Of a stretch of 64,000 bases of DNA, positions 11,194 through 24,035 are shown piece after piece. The position numbers and the translations under genes are program-made. Source of the stretch: Begonia masoniana (taxonomy: Eukaryota; Streptophyta; Magnoliopsida; Cucurbitales; Begoniaceae); the NCBI GenBank assembly GCA_022432975.1, contig CM039502.1:4516375-4580374 (forward strand), read 5' to 3'. Under the pieces are notes generated by a model, which worked only from the letters and a program-made list of their open reading frames with translations, had not been told where the DNA came from and did not search any database. The first letter of the stretch is position 1, and every line of letters begins with the position of its first letter.

Positions 11194-11442
11194 ATGAGCT
11201 TGGGAGTGTTGAAGCAGGAGCGGATGAAGGGGATGAAAGATCAGACTTCCATGCGTAACCCGACAATCTTAAAGTCTCCAAGAGATGACCCAGTTTCTTC
11301 CTCTTCTGCGCCGGAGAGAGGGTGTTTCTCTACTGCTTTTGGTTCTTCTGTAACTAAAGCTTCTGCCATGAACGAGAAGAGAAGGCAGGCTGAGGATTCT
11401 TTTAGAACTGTCTTGTACTTGAGCTGTTGGGGTCCTAATTAG
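11194..11442 (+). CDS. Small wound-induced-protein-like (WIP, DUF3774) protein
   Basis: The 82-residue frame ends in RTVLYLSCWGPN. The C-terminal block (EESLRTVMYLSCWGPN in family members, recalled) is the hallmark of plant wound-induced WIP/DUF3774 proteins, small proteins of unsettled biochemical role induced by wounding. A Ser-rich linker and a basic segment (NEKRRQAEDSF) precede it, as in the family. The N-terminus (MSLGVLKQERMKGMK) does not show the usual family start, so the true first exon could differ or this may be a divergent subfamily. It is a single exon with a plausible leader and TATA box. The paralogue at 48060-48208 is broken, so this is the only intact copy here. Confidence 0.55.
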   Translation: MSLGVLKQERMKGMKDQTSMRNPTILKSPRDDPVSSSSAPERGCFSTAFGSSVTKASAMNEKRRQAEDSFRTVLYLSCWGPN

Positions 11443-11559
11443 ATACTCGTCCAGCAGGTTGAACAGATGTAACTTGTGTTCATTTTAGATTAAAACTATA
11501 TTCTATATCATTTACAAACTCAACCATTTGCTTCCCATCGCCAATGCCCCGTTCTTGTC

Positions 11560-11815
11560 TAATGTTGAACTATTGACATTTCTTCAAGTCTACTAGTAAA
11601 GCCTGGGCCAACAAGGCAGCATACCAGCCGGCGCTTGGATTCGAGACGACCCCTTGAATAGCCAGATGGCCCGGCCCGCCTTTGAGTCGGTCCGCAGAGC
11701 TGACCTGGCAAGCTCAATCTGAGCCTGCATGGCCATGACAGCCCACTCCAAGCCTGAGCCTTGCAGGGCTGGCAGTTCCTGCGACTCAGTTCGGGCTTCG
11801 GTAGTGCACTCATGT
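11560..11815. other. GC-rich island of unknown nature
   Basis: A sharply GC-richer block (GGCCCGGCCCGCC, TCGGTCCGCAG) sits in AT-rich DNA between the WIP-like and LysM genes and is kept in the copy at 48340-48915. An open frame of 84 codons exists on the minus strand but resembles no protein I recognise. It also carries the empty site (GACCT, 11702-11706) for the TRIM found in the copy. Confidence 0.5.
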
Positions 11816-12130
11816 TGGATTAGAGAAGTATTTGATGGTTAAACACGTACAATGATCAATGAACTTTAATATTTTATTGAGCTTACCAGATTAACAATAT
11901 AATGTGTATTTTTCATATTAATTTAATATTAGAAGTATGAAAAAGTAATTAAATATATGTATTTCATATGATAAAAATGTGTGCAAAGTTTAGAATTTCC
12001 AGCTCATAATTCTAAATTAATCAACCATTGCATTGTTCAGAAGCCGTCCAAACAAGGAACCAGCAAAGTGTTTTGGGAAAAACAATGTTACCATCTTCTT
12101 CTTCTTCGTCCACTTTATGTCAAGTTTTCA

Positions 12131-12140
12131 GCTATAAATT
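12131..12140 (+). promoter_or_regulatory. TATA box of LysM gene 1
   Basis: GCTATAAATT lies about 75 bases upstream of the ATG and is conserved in the second copy at 49251-49260. Confidence 0.6.
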
Positions 12141-12209
12141 GGGAGCTTTCATGGTGGCCAAACAAAAACAACATAGTTTGATATTAAGAAAGAGCAGCTA
12201 ATTTCAACC

Positions 12210-12626
12210 ATGGCCAAGTCCACTAGCTCTACTCCCACTCTCCTCACCATTGCCTTAATCATCTCTCTCTTTCTCGCTCTTTCCATCGCTCAAAGTCGTA
12301 TTCTTCAAGGTATTTTCATTTAATGGGATTCGATATATTTCTTTGAATACGAATATGGATTGTATTTAGAAATTAGACTAAACTAACGAGACGTCTTCTC
12401 CGAAATCCAATTATTTTCGATGTTGTTTCATCGCTTGGCAGGTGAAGTGCAGGGGACAACACTGAAATGTTTCACAGCGTATGGTGTACAAGGAGGAGAC
12501 ACATGCTTTGCAGTGGAGAAGAAGTTCGAAATAGGCGAAGTTTTCTTTGATTCAATCAATCCAAATCTCAATTGCTCAGCTCTCTTCGTAGGCCAATGGA
12601 TTTGCGTTGATGGCACAGTCAGCTAA
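12210..12626 (+). CDS. Small secreted LysM-domain protein, copy 1 (two exons)
   Basis: Exons 12210-12309 and 12442-12626 are joined over a 132-bp GT-AG phase-1 intron to give 94 residues. Residues 1 to about 27 form a signal peptide (LLTIALIISLFLALSIA), so the product is predicted to enter the secretory pathway. Residues 41-91 are one LysM motif, with YGVQGGDTCFAV, SINPNLNCS and FVGQWICV; LysM modules bind N-acetylglucosamine glycans such as chitin or peptidoglycan, but the ligand here is inferred only. Cysteines 43, 55, 78 and 88 could make two disulfides. There is no kinase or GPI segment, so it is the short stand-alone LysM class. It lies between the WIP-like gene and STP-A, and a near-identical copy is at 49331-49747. 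Confidence 0.85.
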
Positions 12627-13214
12627 AAATAAACAAATAAAAAATAGTAATAATTAAATCCACCCACAAGAGGAGAGAGAGGGTGGGTTAAACTTATGTT
12701 GTTTGTCTCTCCTCTGTCTGTGTAATGTTCTTATCCTGTCATGGATAATTGAATGGATTGGCTTTAAATTCAATTGCAGAAAAAGAGAAACGTGAAACCC
12801 ACTACAAAAGTAAATTGAAAAAGGAAGAAGACAACTGGAATCGAATTCTAGTTATCCAAAATGAAACATATTCCTATCCAAACGTAGAAATCATGGGATT
12901 CTTGTTTTGGTTCAGTGCAAGACCGTGACAAAATTTGCCTTTTTTGTTTGTGCATGCAAAGCTTATGACTTGCGCGCTTCTGTTCTTCCGTCTTCGTCTC
13001 TATCCACCACTTTTTAAAGAACAGACGATCTTAAAAAAAACGGATGACAGTACAAAACCCACGAGATTTTTCAGAACAACTAATTGTTATAATCTTCAAA
13101 TATTGAATTTATAGAAGGGTTTTTGTAATGAGAGAAAAGAAGAACATGTGAAGCTGTTTGAGAACTGGGAAAGACACTTAAAACCTATCCATAATAGTAA
13201 ATAAAGGACCCTAA

Positions 13215-15571
13215 TTACACGTTCTTGACCTCCCCTCCCTTGCCCATCGTGATGGCTCCGTTTGGATAATCGTCGTGGCTAACGAACCTCGACCAGTACC
13301 AATGCGACTTCCAAACTCTCGTCATCTCTTCGATGGGGATGCCCTTCGTCTCCGGCAAGAAGAAGAAGATGAAGATTGACATGACTACCACGAAGAAGGC
13401 GAAGAATAGGAACAACCCGAATTTCAAATCGCAAAGCATCTTCAAGAACACTTGAGCCACGAGGAACGTGAAGATCATGTTGACTGAGACATTGATACTC
13501 TGAGCTGCAGATCGTATTTCCAACGGGAAAATCTCACTCGGCACCAGCCAGCCTAGTGGGCCCCATGACCAGGCGAAGGCCGAGACGTAAACGCAGATGA
13601 AAAGCACCACCACAATCGCATACCATTTCGGCAACACCCCAGGATCTCCTTGAACTCCAAATTTCGCTCCGATTGCAGCCGCCACAACGCACTGCAAAAA
13701 TAACGACCCAAATGCATTTTATTTACGGTATTAAAAGTATGTAAAACCCAACTATTTCATAACTTAAAATGCTCATTTTTTATACCTGGCATATGAACAT
13801 TTGAACTCCTCCCTCGAGGAAAAGGAATCGCCTACCCCACTTATCGACACCGAAAATCGAAACGAGAGTCGCAGCCACATTAACAACACCGGTGATCACT
13901 GCCGACATGAGCGAAGCTTCGGACCCAAAGCCGATCGTGCTGAACAAAACGGGTGCATAAAACATGATCACATTAATGCCTGTGAATTGTTGGAAAAATG
14001 GAATCAACACGGCCATGCTGAGTTGTGGCCTGTACTTCCTCCGCAAAAGATTAGTCCAAGGATGTTCCACCAACTTTGAAGCTTCACTAGCTGCTACCAA
14101 ATCATTAAACTCCTCATCGACATCCTCCACGCCCCGAACTCTCTTGAGTTGAGCTCTTGCTTTATCTCGTAGGCCACGCTCGATCATCGAGTTAGGGGTG
14201 TCAGGAAGAAGCAACGATCCTATAGTGATTATGAGAGCAGGGACCACAGCCCCGCCCAAGCTCAATCTCCAACCCCATCCACCTTTGATCTTTGCGAAGT
14301 AGTAGTTCAAGACGCTGGCCACAAGAATTCCAATTGTGATGGACAACTGAAAGCCAATGTTTAGAGCTCCTCTGTATCTGTATGGAGCCATCTCAGAGAG
14401 GTACAGTGGCACAGACTGTAATTACAAGTTCAAAAATTAGACTCAAAATTAGCCATCAAACAAGTAATGAGTTGACTCTGAAAGTTGGGTCGGAGTCATT
14501 TTCCCGATTACCCAAAGCCAAAAAAAAAAATATTCTTGCTCTGGTGGACCTTACCACAAGTTGTGATAAAAGACAAAGCACATGACGTTTAATTTAATAA
14601 TTAGAGGCTAATCCGCCGCTGTCGTATTCTTATTTTTTTGTTCAACGACGTTGCTGTCAAGGAGTAAACAATGGCGGAAAAGATTGAATTGGAATACCCA
14701 TGAGGAAAGAAAATCAAGCACAAATTATTAAAATAATAAATTTTCCTACACTTTCTCAGCCCAAACAGACCCAAAGTCAGAACAAACATGGAAGAAAGAG
14801 AGTTATCAACAGACATAAAGATCGCAAGCAACACAAATCTGATGTGGGTTTCCCAGAAAAATCAAACTTTTTGCATCTTCGAAAACAGATCTAAAACTAT
14901 GATAGAAGACGCAGAAAATTAAACTGTTCTACGGATTTGTAAGTTTAATGGATTTAAAATCGGTGGTAACTGTAAAAACCTTGAGAGAATGGGATTTGCT
15001 CTTTAATGGAGGGAAAGATACCTGATTAGTAAACCCGATACCGAATCCGAGCAACATCCGGCCGACAATAAGCATCCAAACAGCATGAGCAAAGCCATTA
15101 ATAATAGCACCGGCGCAGAAAAGGACACCGCCGAACAGCATAGACAAGCGCCGACCAAATTTCCGGGTAACCGTCGAGGCGACTAGAGAAGCAATCAGAG
15201 CCGCTAAATACAGAGACGACGTGAACAAGGTCAGGTTCTCATTGTCGTATTTGCAGTACTGGTTTGTTGACTTGTCGGCATTCTTTTTTTGTAACACCTC
15301 CGGAAAAAACTTCCCCAGAAACGAATCCATCGTCGTCACGCCGCCTGCAAAACCACCATATCAGACTTTTAATCAGTCTGAGAAGAAACAAAAAAAAAAA
15401 AATCAAAGACTTTCACCTAATAAAAGAAAAATCACCTGAAATTCCAATATCGTAGCCAAAAATGAGGCCACCCATGGCGGCGACAATGCAAGTGATGGAG
15501 ACATAAGGAGTAAGGTTCCCTGGATACTCCTTATTGGTGTGACCGGGATTAACTCCTCCGACGGCCGGCAT
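13215..15571 (-). CDS. STP: STP-A: sugar transport protein, hexose/H+ symporter (four exons, intact)
   Basis: Exons (minus) 15571-15436, 15344-15022, 14415-13786 and 13691-13215 join with GT-AG introns of 91, 606 and 94 bp to 521 residues, the usual STP length. STP proteins are 12-helix plasma-membrane symporters that import glucose and other hexoses with protons. Visible hallmarks: [14 protein letters not shown] with Asp41 and LIVGRMLLG with Arg141, the proton-relay pair known in STP10; RKFGRR and DKWGRR loop motifs; [24 protein letters not shown] in helix 7; [11 protein letters not shown] near the end. Cys76 and Cys450 match the lid-domain disulfide of the family. It resembles Arabidopsis STP1/STP12 most closely by eye. 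The start MPAVGG was preferred to an upstream in-frame ATG at 15598 because STP proteins begin this way. Two partial copies exist (24454-24998, 58795-59995). Confidence 0.93.
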
Positions 15572-15704
15572 CTTGTCGGACCAACCAATCAAAAGCAAAA
15601 ACAGTAAGAACGGACGTCTATTCTTGAATCAGAGACAGACTGAACACCAAGAAGAAGACGAAGTAAGGGAGAAATAGAGGATGAGGAGGAAGACCAAGAA
15701 GAAG

Positions 15705-15722
15705 AAGACCGATATATATAGA
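15705..15722 (-). promoter_or_regulatory. TATA box of STP-A
   Basis: CTATATATATCGG on the minus strand lies about 140 bases upstream of the chosen ATG, downstream of AT-rich promoter DNA. The same box is kept in the duplicate near 25138-25147. Confidence 0.55.
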
Positions 15723-15729
15723 GAAAGTC

Positions 15730-17107
15730 GAGACTCTTTTCTTAAATTAAATGTTTGATAGACGACTATGCTAGCTGTCCTATACATATGGTAACAATTA
15801 TTAATTATGCAATTTCCTTAAATCTTCAATTTTATCCTTTATTTTTTGACTAATAATTTGAAGATTTTTATATTTAAATTAGAGATAAGTGAAGACATTA
15901 TGGATAAAACATCATAACAAAATAAGGAAAATATTTATGGACTACACTAAATAATTAATCTTAGATGGTATATTGTCTTAAAATTTAAAAAGAAAATCAA
16001 GAAAAGATTAGCAATTATAATTCAAATATTTATTTTTAGTTTTAAAAAATAAATAAATAAATTATTGAGACCAAACAATGAACTTTACCATGGTAGTGTT
16101 TTGGTGGACGCATCATTATTGCTTAGAAAATCAGTTCGTCGGTGACAGTGAGTCAAAGTCAACAATTGACACGTAGGATATTGAAGAGTAAGGAATTGAA
16201 ACGAGATGCCGAGTCAGCAAATTAATACCAAAATTAACCCAAAATACGATGCCTTATCAGGTTTTGGATAACGTCGGAAAGAACACAGGCTTTAATCGAG
16301 TTGGCTGGATCCACCGAGAAAGGCAAGGCAAGGCAACGCAGTTAATGTGATTAGATTTAATGAAGATTTAAGGTAGTAAAAAAGTTGATTCAAGACCACG
16401 TGACCATTTTAATTATCACTAAGATTGGATAATTAAAGCAATTAAATATGGCTTAATTTTCAAAACCATTGCCTAATCAGGCCGAACTTAGACATTAATT
16501 AAAGTCATCTAAAGACTTTGTTATCATATTTTATCCCATCACATGTTTAACTTATTTAATTAGCTCTAAGGAAACAATGTCTTCACTTAGGTCTAATTTA
16601 AGGAAAAACTATTTTCATATATATGACGTATGCTGCTTTTTAGAACTGAAGTTTTGAATATTTGACAATTATTGTGGGCTTAATTATACGTGATTATCAA
16701 TAGCCGCATAAAAATCAAAGTCTATCAAATGATCAAATAAAAATGAATTTTAAAATTCAAATAAAACATGAGGTTAACTATGGAGATACCTATTACCTAT
16801 AATGATGTTTAAGTTTGATAAAAAAATAATAATTTAATCTAGCCACTAGATACAATATATGGTTATGATCTTTAAGTCAAATTGTGACTTATTTTAATAT
16901 ATTTTATTCTCTTAATCTGTGGTCTGCTGAAAGAATATAAATATTAAGGTTAAAGATTTATTTGGAGAAAATTCATTCTAACGTAAGAATCATCAATCTT
17001 AAGTTCGGTAACGATTTACAAGAAGTGCTAAATAAGGTGATTTCATAGATACAAATATGTTCCACAACTATTTTGTTTTGAATTTTTAAAAAAACTAGAT
17101 AACTTTA
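15730..17107. other. Upstream region of STP-A, no gene seen
   Basis: AT-rich DNA with short scattered ORFs only. It probably includes the STP promoter (for example a CACGTG G-box-like core at about 16398-16403). It is duplicated at about 25150-26528. Confidence 0.5.
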
Positions 17108-18439
17108 TGTAACACCCGGTATTTTTGGCCAAGAAATTATCCCTCGAATTATCGAACGAGATTAGGTTTATATTAATATAATGAATGTTTTGGTGAAAAT
17201 TGTTGGAATGTTTAGTGGAAAACTAAACAAAAGTGTAACCAAAACAAATCATTTAGTTAGAAAACCAATGGAGGGGTAGTTTAGGTAGGAATTAAGGTTG
17301 GTGGGAGGAAGTCAATGGATGAGAGCCAAGTGTTCAAGCTTGTTGAAGAAGCCAAACCCCCTCTCTCTCTTTCTATTCTCTACGTGAAACCCTCATCATT
17401 TCTCTTATCTGTTTCTCTCCACTCCTCTCTGCATTCTCTCTCCTAGACGACGAACGACCATCGAAGCTCCTCTGATCTCCCCAGTTTCTTTCTATTTCGC
17501 TGCCTAAGGTAGTCATCTACTAAAGTTAACGAGTTTGGACAAGTTAACGTTAGTTTTCTTGACGTTTTAGAGTTAATGTCCGATCGTGCATGATGTAGAT
17601 CAGTGGATCGCTGAGGACTTACAATCAAAGCTGCAACTCGCGGACAACAGGTAAGTTCATGCGCGTAGGTTGGCCCTTAAGGCCCTACATCATGGAGGTA
17701 TTAAGTTCTGGTTGTCGGGTAGTTAGGTAATAGGTTATGTTCTAATTGAGATGTGTTTTATTTTATGTCTTGCTTTGTTATTCTGTCGCCTGTCTATGTT
17801 ATGTTCCAGCACCGTAAATGTTCATGCATACACATTTTCTCTGAAAGTCATGCAAATATTTTCTGCACACGGTTTGAAGTTAAGAAAGATAAAACCTGTA
17901 ATGTAATGTTTGGTTTAGTGTAGGACGAGGACTGATATTCTGTTCTGTATTACTGTACTGTATCTCTGTCATGTGCCTGATAGTGCACTTCTGTTATGCA
18001 TGTTCCCCTAAAGCCCCACTTATACCCCCTGACAAATAAAAGTAATGTTCTGTAATATCACTGTATTTCGAAAGATCATGCATAGCATATGCATCACTGC
18101 ATTTTATGTTCTTACTGAGCTTTAGGCTCATAGTTGAACTCTCTGATGTAGGTACGGATCCGTAGATGAAGATTTTGTGCCTCAGGCCGACGAATAGGTG
18201 GTTGGTGGCACTAGCTTTCAGGGGTGGTTGCGGTAGCTAGACACATTTCTTACGAGAGAGAGTGAAGTGTTTATGTTTTTACAATTTCTGTTTGGTGAAT
18301 TCTTGAAGTTTATGTCAAGTTCTGTACAGTTTTTGAGATTTTAAAACTATTACAGACTCTGTGTTGATATTTTACAACTATGTTTTGAATTGAGTTTTTG
18401 AAGTTTGAAGCTTTTTGTGTCAAGTGATGTTAACTGTCA

Positions 18440-19400
18440 AACAGAGAGGTAGGCGATCGATCGGTGAGATGTTGCTCTTTTAAAACTGTCGTCCATTCTG
18501 CCGTTTAAGTTCAAACATCTAACGTCCATTCTGCCTTTAAAAAAAATAGTTGCCAATTTTGTTATGTAAAACGTTTGTCCACACTGTTCTTTAAAACAGT
18601 CATCCACGCTATTCTTTAAAATAGTCGTCCACGCTGCCCTTTGAAAATAGTCGTTCACGCTGTTCCTTAAAACAGTAGTCCAGTACTGCAGTTGTCCACA
18701 GTACTCGCCCGTCGAGTAATTGTTTCAAGTATTTGGCTAAGTGTTAGTCATCCATTCTGTCTTTCAATTATGTCGTCCATTCTGCCTGTTATTTTTAAAT
18801 GTCCAAAGTCCATTCTGTTTTTCAATTCTGTCATCCATTCTGTCGTCCATTCTGCCGTCTATTTTAAACGTCCAAAGTCCATTCTGCCTTTTATTTCAAA
18901 CGTCTACGGCTTCTGTTGTTCACAGATTTTGCCTTTCATTTCAAACATCCACAGTTACTGCCTTTTATTTTAAACGTCCACAGACTTCTGTTGTCTACTG
19001 TTTTGTTTTGCCTTTGATTTCAAATGTCTACAGCTTCTGGACTTCTGTCGTCCACAGCTTCTGCATTTCTGTCGTCCAGGGCTTCTGGACTTCTGTCGTC
19101 CACAGCTTCTGCATTTCTGTCGTCCACAGCTTCTGGACTTCTGCCGTCCACAGCTTCTGCATTTCTGTCGTCCAAAGCTTCTGCATTTCTGTCGTCCATA
19201 ACTCCTGAACTTCTGTCGTCCACAGCTTCTGCATTTCTGTCGTCCACAGCTTCTGCACTTCTGTTGTCCATAACTTTTGTCATCCACTGTAGCTTCCCAC
19301 TGCATGACTTCCAGTTTACGTTTCCCATTTTATTAAGTCTTCTACTGCATGTCTGTCGTCTATTCTGCCCTCAGTTTCTGTTGTCCACTCTGTCTTTTAT
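18440..19400 (+). repeat. Diverged GTCCA-motif repeats around the 24-bp minisatellite
   Basis: Variants of GTCCA(T/C)(T/G)CTG followed by TTTAAAA or TTTCAAA recur every 25-60 bases, for example CGTCCACGCTGTTCTTTAAAAC. They look like older, decayed versions of the unit amplified at 19034-19273. Confidence 0.6.
19034..19273 (+). repeat. 24-bp minisatellite, 10 copies (ancestral-like array)
   Basis: Ten units of the form CTTCTG(CA/GA)(T/C)TTCTGTCGTCCACAG sit in the solo LTR. In the first part units with GGACTT and GCATTT alternate, giving a 48-bp higher-order pattern, and several units carry private changes (CCAGGG, CCAAAG, CCATAA). All frames of the consensus lack stops, which explains the overlapping ORFs here. 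Confidence 0.9.
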
Positions 19401-19674
19401 TTAAAACGTCCAAATGCTAGAATCTTGTTTAAGTCGAAGTCAAGTCCTAGTGAAAATCCCGGAACTGTTTTCATTTCTCCCTGTCTTCCTGTTTTATTTC
19501 TGCCATCTATTTCTGTTAACTATTTTAATTGTCTTCCAGTCTTCAATTCCAGGTGAAGTTTTCTCTGTCAAGGTTTTAAAAGTAAAAATTAAAAAAAAAA
19601 AAACAGTTTACGTTTTAACAATGTCTGAAGTGAGGCTCTTCGACCCCGATCGGGTTTGGGGGCGTCACACTTTA

Positions 19675-22600
19675 TGTTACTTCCAAAAACTTTATAAGAA
19701 AATAAATTGGCAGTGTTGAATTTGTAACGTTTCCAGGTGGCATGTGACGACCTCAATTGATGCTGCAAAATGGAATGCATGTGAGAACGGAATTCTTTTA
19801 TTATTTTACTTAATATTGACAATCAAAACTCAATATAAAATCTTTCTTTTTTATTTATCATTGAAAATATTTTTACATAAAATGCACTATGAGGGTCGAC
19901 TAAAAAGCCAAAATCATATCATACACTAAGGTTCAATTGATAAATCCTATATTAAACTTTGATAGATAGAACGTGAGCTCAGTTCATTGATACATTCGTT
20001 AAAACCCCAATTGAATTCTAAAGTGAAATTCAATGAACAAAATGTCTATTAATACCCCTGCATATATATTTATTAAAACAATAATACTACTTTTAATTTT
20101 TTATTTTACCGAATATTGTTTGAGACTTTAACAGATCTTATAAATTTTTAAAGTAGTTGAATTATCACTTTCTCTACTTTTTTATTCGTTCACGGGAGCA
20201 TAAAATATGTATTCTTCGAGATAATTTTCAAAAGAACATTTGATGATTATTTGAATTTAAGACCACTTTACCATAAACAAATTACAAATAATGATGAGGC
20301 TATCAGCTTACAATCTTTACAACCCTTTCTTTAATTCTTTTTTTAATAAAAATATTTGTTTTTTTTTTTTAAAAAATAAAACTTTTCCAAAATGAAATGA
20401 AATAAATATCTTGACCATTGAAGTCGACGGCCTGGCCCTTTTCTCCACTGTCTGAACCTACGACTTTTCCAACTTTAAACGGGTCCCATATTCCTGTATT
20501 GTTCACACGTGCAATAAGAACTCCACTCGTCGTTCACACTTACAATCCCGCTGAATAACAGCCGTCGCACGCGGAGGCGACGCTTCACTCCCTTTTTACC
20601 TTTGCCCTAGTTGCTACGTCATTTTTCAACCAAAGATCATAAACTTTCTCCTTAATTTTATACACTATAATTTTAATTTTCTTACGTAGAATTTGTGCCA
20701 CTAATTAAGTAACATAATAATTAAAATAAAATATAACATTAGAGAATAACATTAGAGCGTATAATTAAAAAGTAAATTTATTATTCATTTATTTATTAAA
20801 TAAAAATATTAAGTTGATGACAAAACCATATTGAAAAATTAAAATAAGACTATGAATACGAAACAAATTATATTTTAAATGTGGTTAATTTGTGGGATAA
20901 GGTAGAATAATCTCTTAATTGGCTGTTGTTCTTGGCATTTATCCATATATATTTTTTTATTATTTGGTCAACTATTTGCTTTAAAAGCTTGGCAAGTGAC
21001 TGTTGACGAATCAAAGAAGGAGTGAACTACAGGGGATGAAAAAGAAACACATGATCTCATTGGATAAGAAGTTGCTTATACCCCATTTGCATTCTCCTAC
21101 TTCTCTTACTTAAAAGGATAATCTTCAAACTAAATAGGTTGTCATGGGAACTAACTAAGTTTTAGTTAGTCTTGAGCTCATGATATTAAAATAGATCATT
21201 TGCTTAAGAAGTTTTTTAAAGGATAAAGTGCATATTATTATTTAAATTTAGAGGTGAATAGTAAGTAAGATTTTCTATTTTTTTGGCAAATAAATGTATG
21301 AATTTAGGAACGTTAGAAATTAAGTATCCATCGTCAAGCTGTAGTAGTCAAAATCACATTTTTATCACGTAATCTTCTTTATCGAGTAATTTCCAAAAAA
21401 GAAATAATAAATTATTTAAGAAATCAACATATGAATTTTGGTATCGTTACTACAATCACCTCTTAATTTAGTTTTTCAAGTTATTTTTTGTTGAAAATTG
21501 AAAAAATAGTAATGTTACGTCTATCTTCTATTTTTACATTTTAATTTTTACCTTCTAAGATGACACTAATAATTAATATAATTAATTACTTATTCTAATT
21601 ATTTGTAATCTATTATCTTAATTACACGAATTAATTAATGTCATGTTAAAAGGTAAAAGTAAAACAATTCTATTGCGTTATTTCTCTCTAGAAATCACCC
21701 AACATATAAGACTACGTGACAAAAACGTAATTTCTTTAACGAAAATTCTAACTACTGAGACTTAACAGTTAGTATCTCTAAGTTTAGGGGAGGCTAATTT
21801 GACTAAAGATATTCTTGCTATTCTCTTTAAGTGTAAAGACCAATATATATTTCCCCTTACTTTAAAATTCAAAAACTATAAAATTTTGGAAAATTAAAAG
21901 ATTAGAAAAGATATTTTGAGATTTGTTTCCAAATTTTAGTTTTTTTTTTTTTTTTTCTGTAAATATAATGCTGTTTGGTCCACCACCACAATCATTGACC
22001 TCTTAGTCCCAAGTTTCTTAAAATAATTATTTAATATATTAAAATAAAATATGATAATTCAAAAGACTTTTCTTCAAACAAAACGGTCTTTTTTGGGAGT
22101 CTAAAAATATCTGCTCAATTATATTATCAAGCTGGAAATACTATTTTATATTATTTACATATTTATGTTCTAATAATTAATAAAAAAAATCTTTATAAAA
22201 AAGGGATTACGACAACAGATGGAAGTTGACATCAATTAAGTTTAGCTCGACTTTGTGGTCCTCTTTTCACATGTTACACTTCACACGTTACCAAGATTCA
22301 CGACCATATTATTTCTTCTTTATTTTCTTAAGCACGTGTATGACTTTATGATTAAAAATCCACTTGATTCATCGAAATATTTAATTAAAATTAAAATAAA
22401 CAGACACCCACATGAAATTATGTAGCCATAAAATTTATTATAATTAAACTATTTTAATTATAATAAATGGGTGGATCTTTTTTTTCATTAAGAACTAGCC
22501 GTTGGATCATTGAATGATATGACCGTTAGAAAATAGAAGAGCAAAACCTCATCATATTTAAATCGTCGTGCACATTAAATAATTTTAAAATGTGATATCA

Positions 22601-24035
22601 ACTTCTCTTTTAAATGAAAGAAACCAGGCTGTTAACTTTATATTAATAGAAATTCTTTGTTAACTTTATATTAATAGAAATTCTTAGTTAGTGATAGTTA
22701 TAATATATGATTGATTATAAAATGATGTTACTAAATTTACCTTCAATCGAATTGAGTGATTTAATTTGTATGACAATTAAAAAATGTTGAAATTAAATTA
22801 TGTTGAAATTAAGAGCATCGAGAATCCATATTCAAACACATGATCCCATCAAACTACTTGTTAAATTATTAAAGGTCATGAATTAGACGGAAGAGCAAAT
22901 TAAGGGTAAATTAATTTTTTTACTTATATTGTAAATCTATTTAAATTTACTTTTAATTGTTTTTTTAAGCAATGTTGTCAATGAGAAACCTATAGTTTTT
23001 CTCCGTATGTTAACATAATCTCACAACTACCACTTGTTTGGTGATTAGAGTTTTTAGTGCGTGGAGCTAGAGCCCACTAATATTTATATATTATCGAACT
23101 CATGAGAGTTTTATTTATTATGGGATGTAATTAATTTTTCATAATGAATAATGTCCAAGTGATAAATATTGATCTATAAAAGTAATATAATAAATTACAG
23201 ATAATTAAAATAAATTATTAATTATATTTAACACGTTAAAATATAAGATTAAAAATTAAACTAACATTATTCTTCATTATAGATTGTACTTGCTTTTTTT
23301 GTATGTGATTAGACATCTCTGTTCTGTTTGTAATTTTTTATTTAACTAAAATTTATACTATGATTTTTTCTATTTTCTTTGCTACTACTATTTTAAGTTA
23401 ACCATATAATCAATGTTTGAAACATTCTCCTTAGTATATAATTGTTGGAGGATGATCCTCTCTTTGATTTATACAAAAGTCTGTTATGAAAAAGCCAATT
23501 AAGTATGTTATGTAGAAGTAGAAGTAGGACTGTAGGAGTGAAGACAATAGTCATGTTATTAAATTAACCTCAGTCCAAAGTACAAAATAGGCGTCAAAAT
23601 AACTGCACATGTGACAGAGGCTTGCAGAAAAAGTTCAAATATTGTACACAGATCATCATCATCATCTGTCAATGTCTTATCTTAATTTTTCACCCAAACC
23701 AGCTAATTACACTCGCCAAACATTTCTTCACTTTCTCGAATGCGTACGTCTCTCTCTAGAGAGACCGAGAGAGAGAGACAAGTGAGAGAGAAGACTGACT
23801 TTCATGTCTGGAGTATCAGATGGGTCAGAGCTGTAGGTGACTTCTTAAAACTACTATTTTTGCCCCACTTCTTTTCATTACATCATTTTTACTCACCTCT
23901 AAATGTTTTGGCTTTCTAAATGTTCCAGCTGAGATAGAGCTTCTGTGCATCGATTAGGCCATGAATTGGAGAGGAAAATACTAGGAATCTTGAAGGGCTT
24001 TGCTACAACGTTGTCTCAAAGCAAATTCAAATTGG
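19675..24035. other. AT-rich intergenic DNA, no gene recognised
   Basis: No protein-coding frame of known family was found. Landmarks: T-rich AATAAAAATATTTG at about 20345-20360, a less AT-rich island at 20420-20620, a perfect 28-bp direct repeat at about 22630-22686 (GTTAACTTTATATTAATAG), and a GA-rich stretch at 23750-23790. Everything from about 20180 on recurs at 31971-35807. Confidence 0.5.

Larger units (their letters stand above)
17108..19669 (+). mobile_element. Solo gypsy LTR (2.56 kb) with CTTTA target duplication
   Basis: It begins TGTAACACCCGG and ends GGGGGCGTCACA, flanked on both sides by CTTTA (17103-17107 and 19670-19674). No internal domain or second LTR is present, so it is a solo LTR left by LTR-LTR recombination. 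Termini match the Gypsy-1 type, but the body differs. It contains TC-rich leader-like DNA at about 17350-17450 and a field of TCGTCCA-type repeats at 18440-19400. Confidence 0.85.

Noticed and set aside
11559..11813. 84-codon minus-strand ORF in the GC-rich island
   Set aside because: No recognisable family, and open frames are expected by chance at this GC content; kept only as a non-coding island.
13801..14152. Plus-strand ORFs of 62-92 codons over the STP exons (also 59381-59732)
   Set aside because: Antisense shadows of STP exon 3; the minus strand has the family protein with correct splice sites.
18970..19404. Ser-rich and Arg/Cys-rich ORFs
   Set aside because: Products of the ten-copy 24-bp minisatellite inside a solo LTR.
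23750..23800. Promoter and leader of a lost gene (GA-rich, also 35520-35565)
   Set aside because: The leader-like sequence is followed by no recognisable exon before the copia LTR fragment; evidence insufficient.
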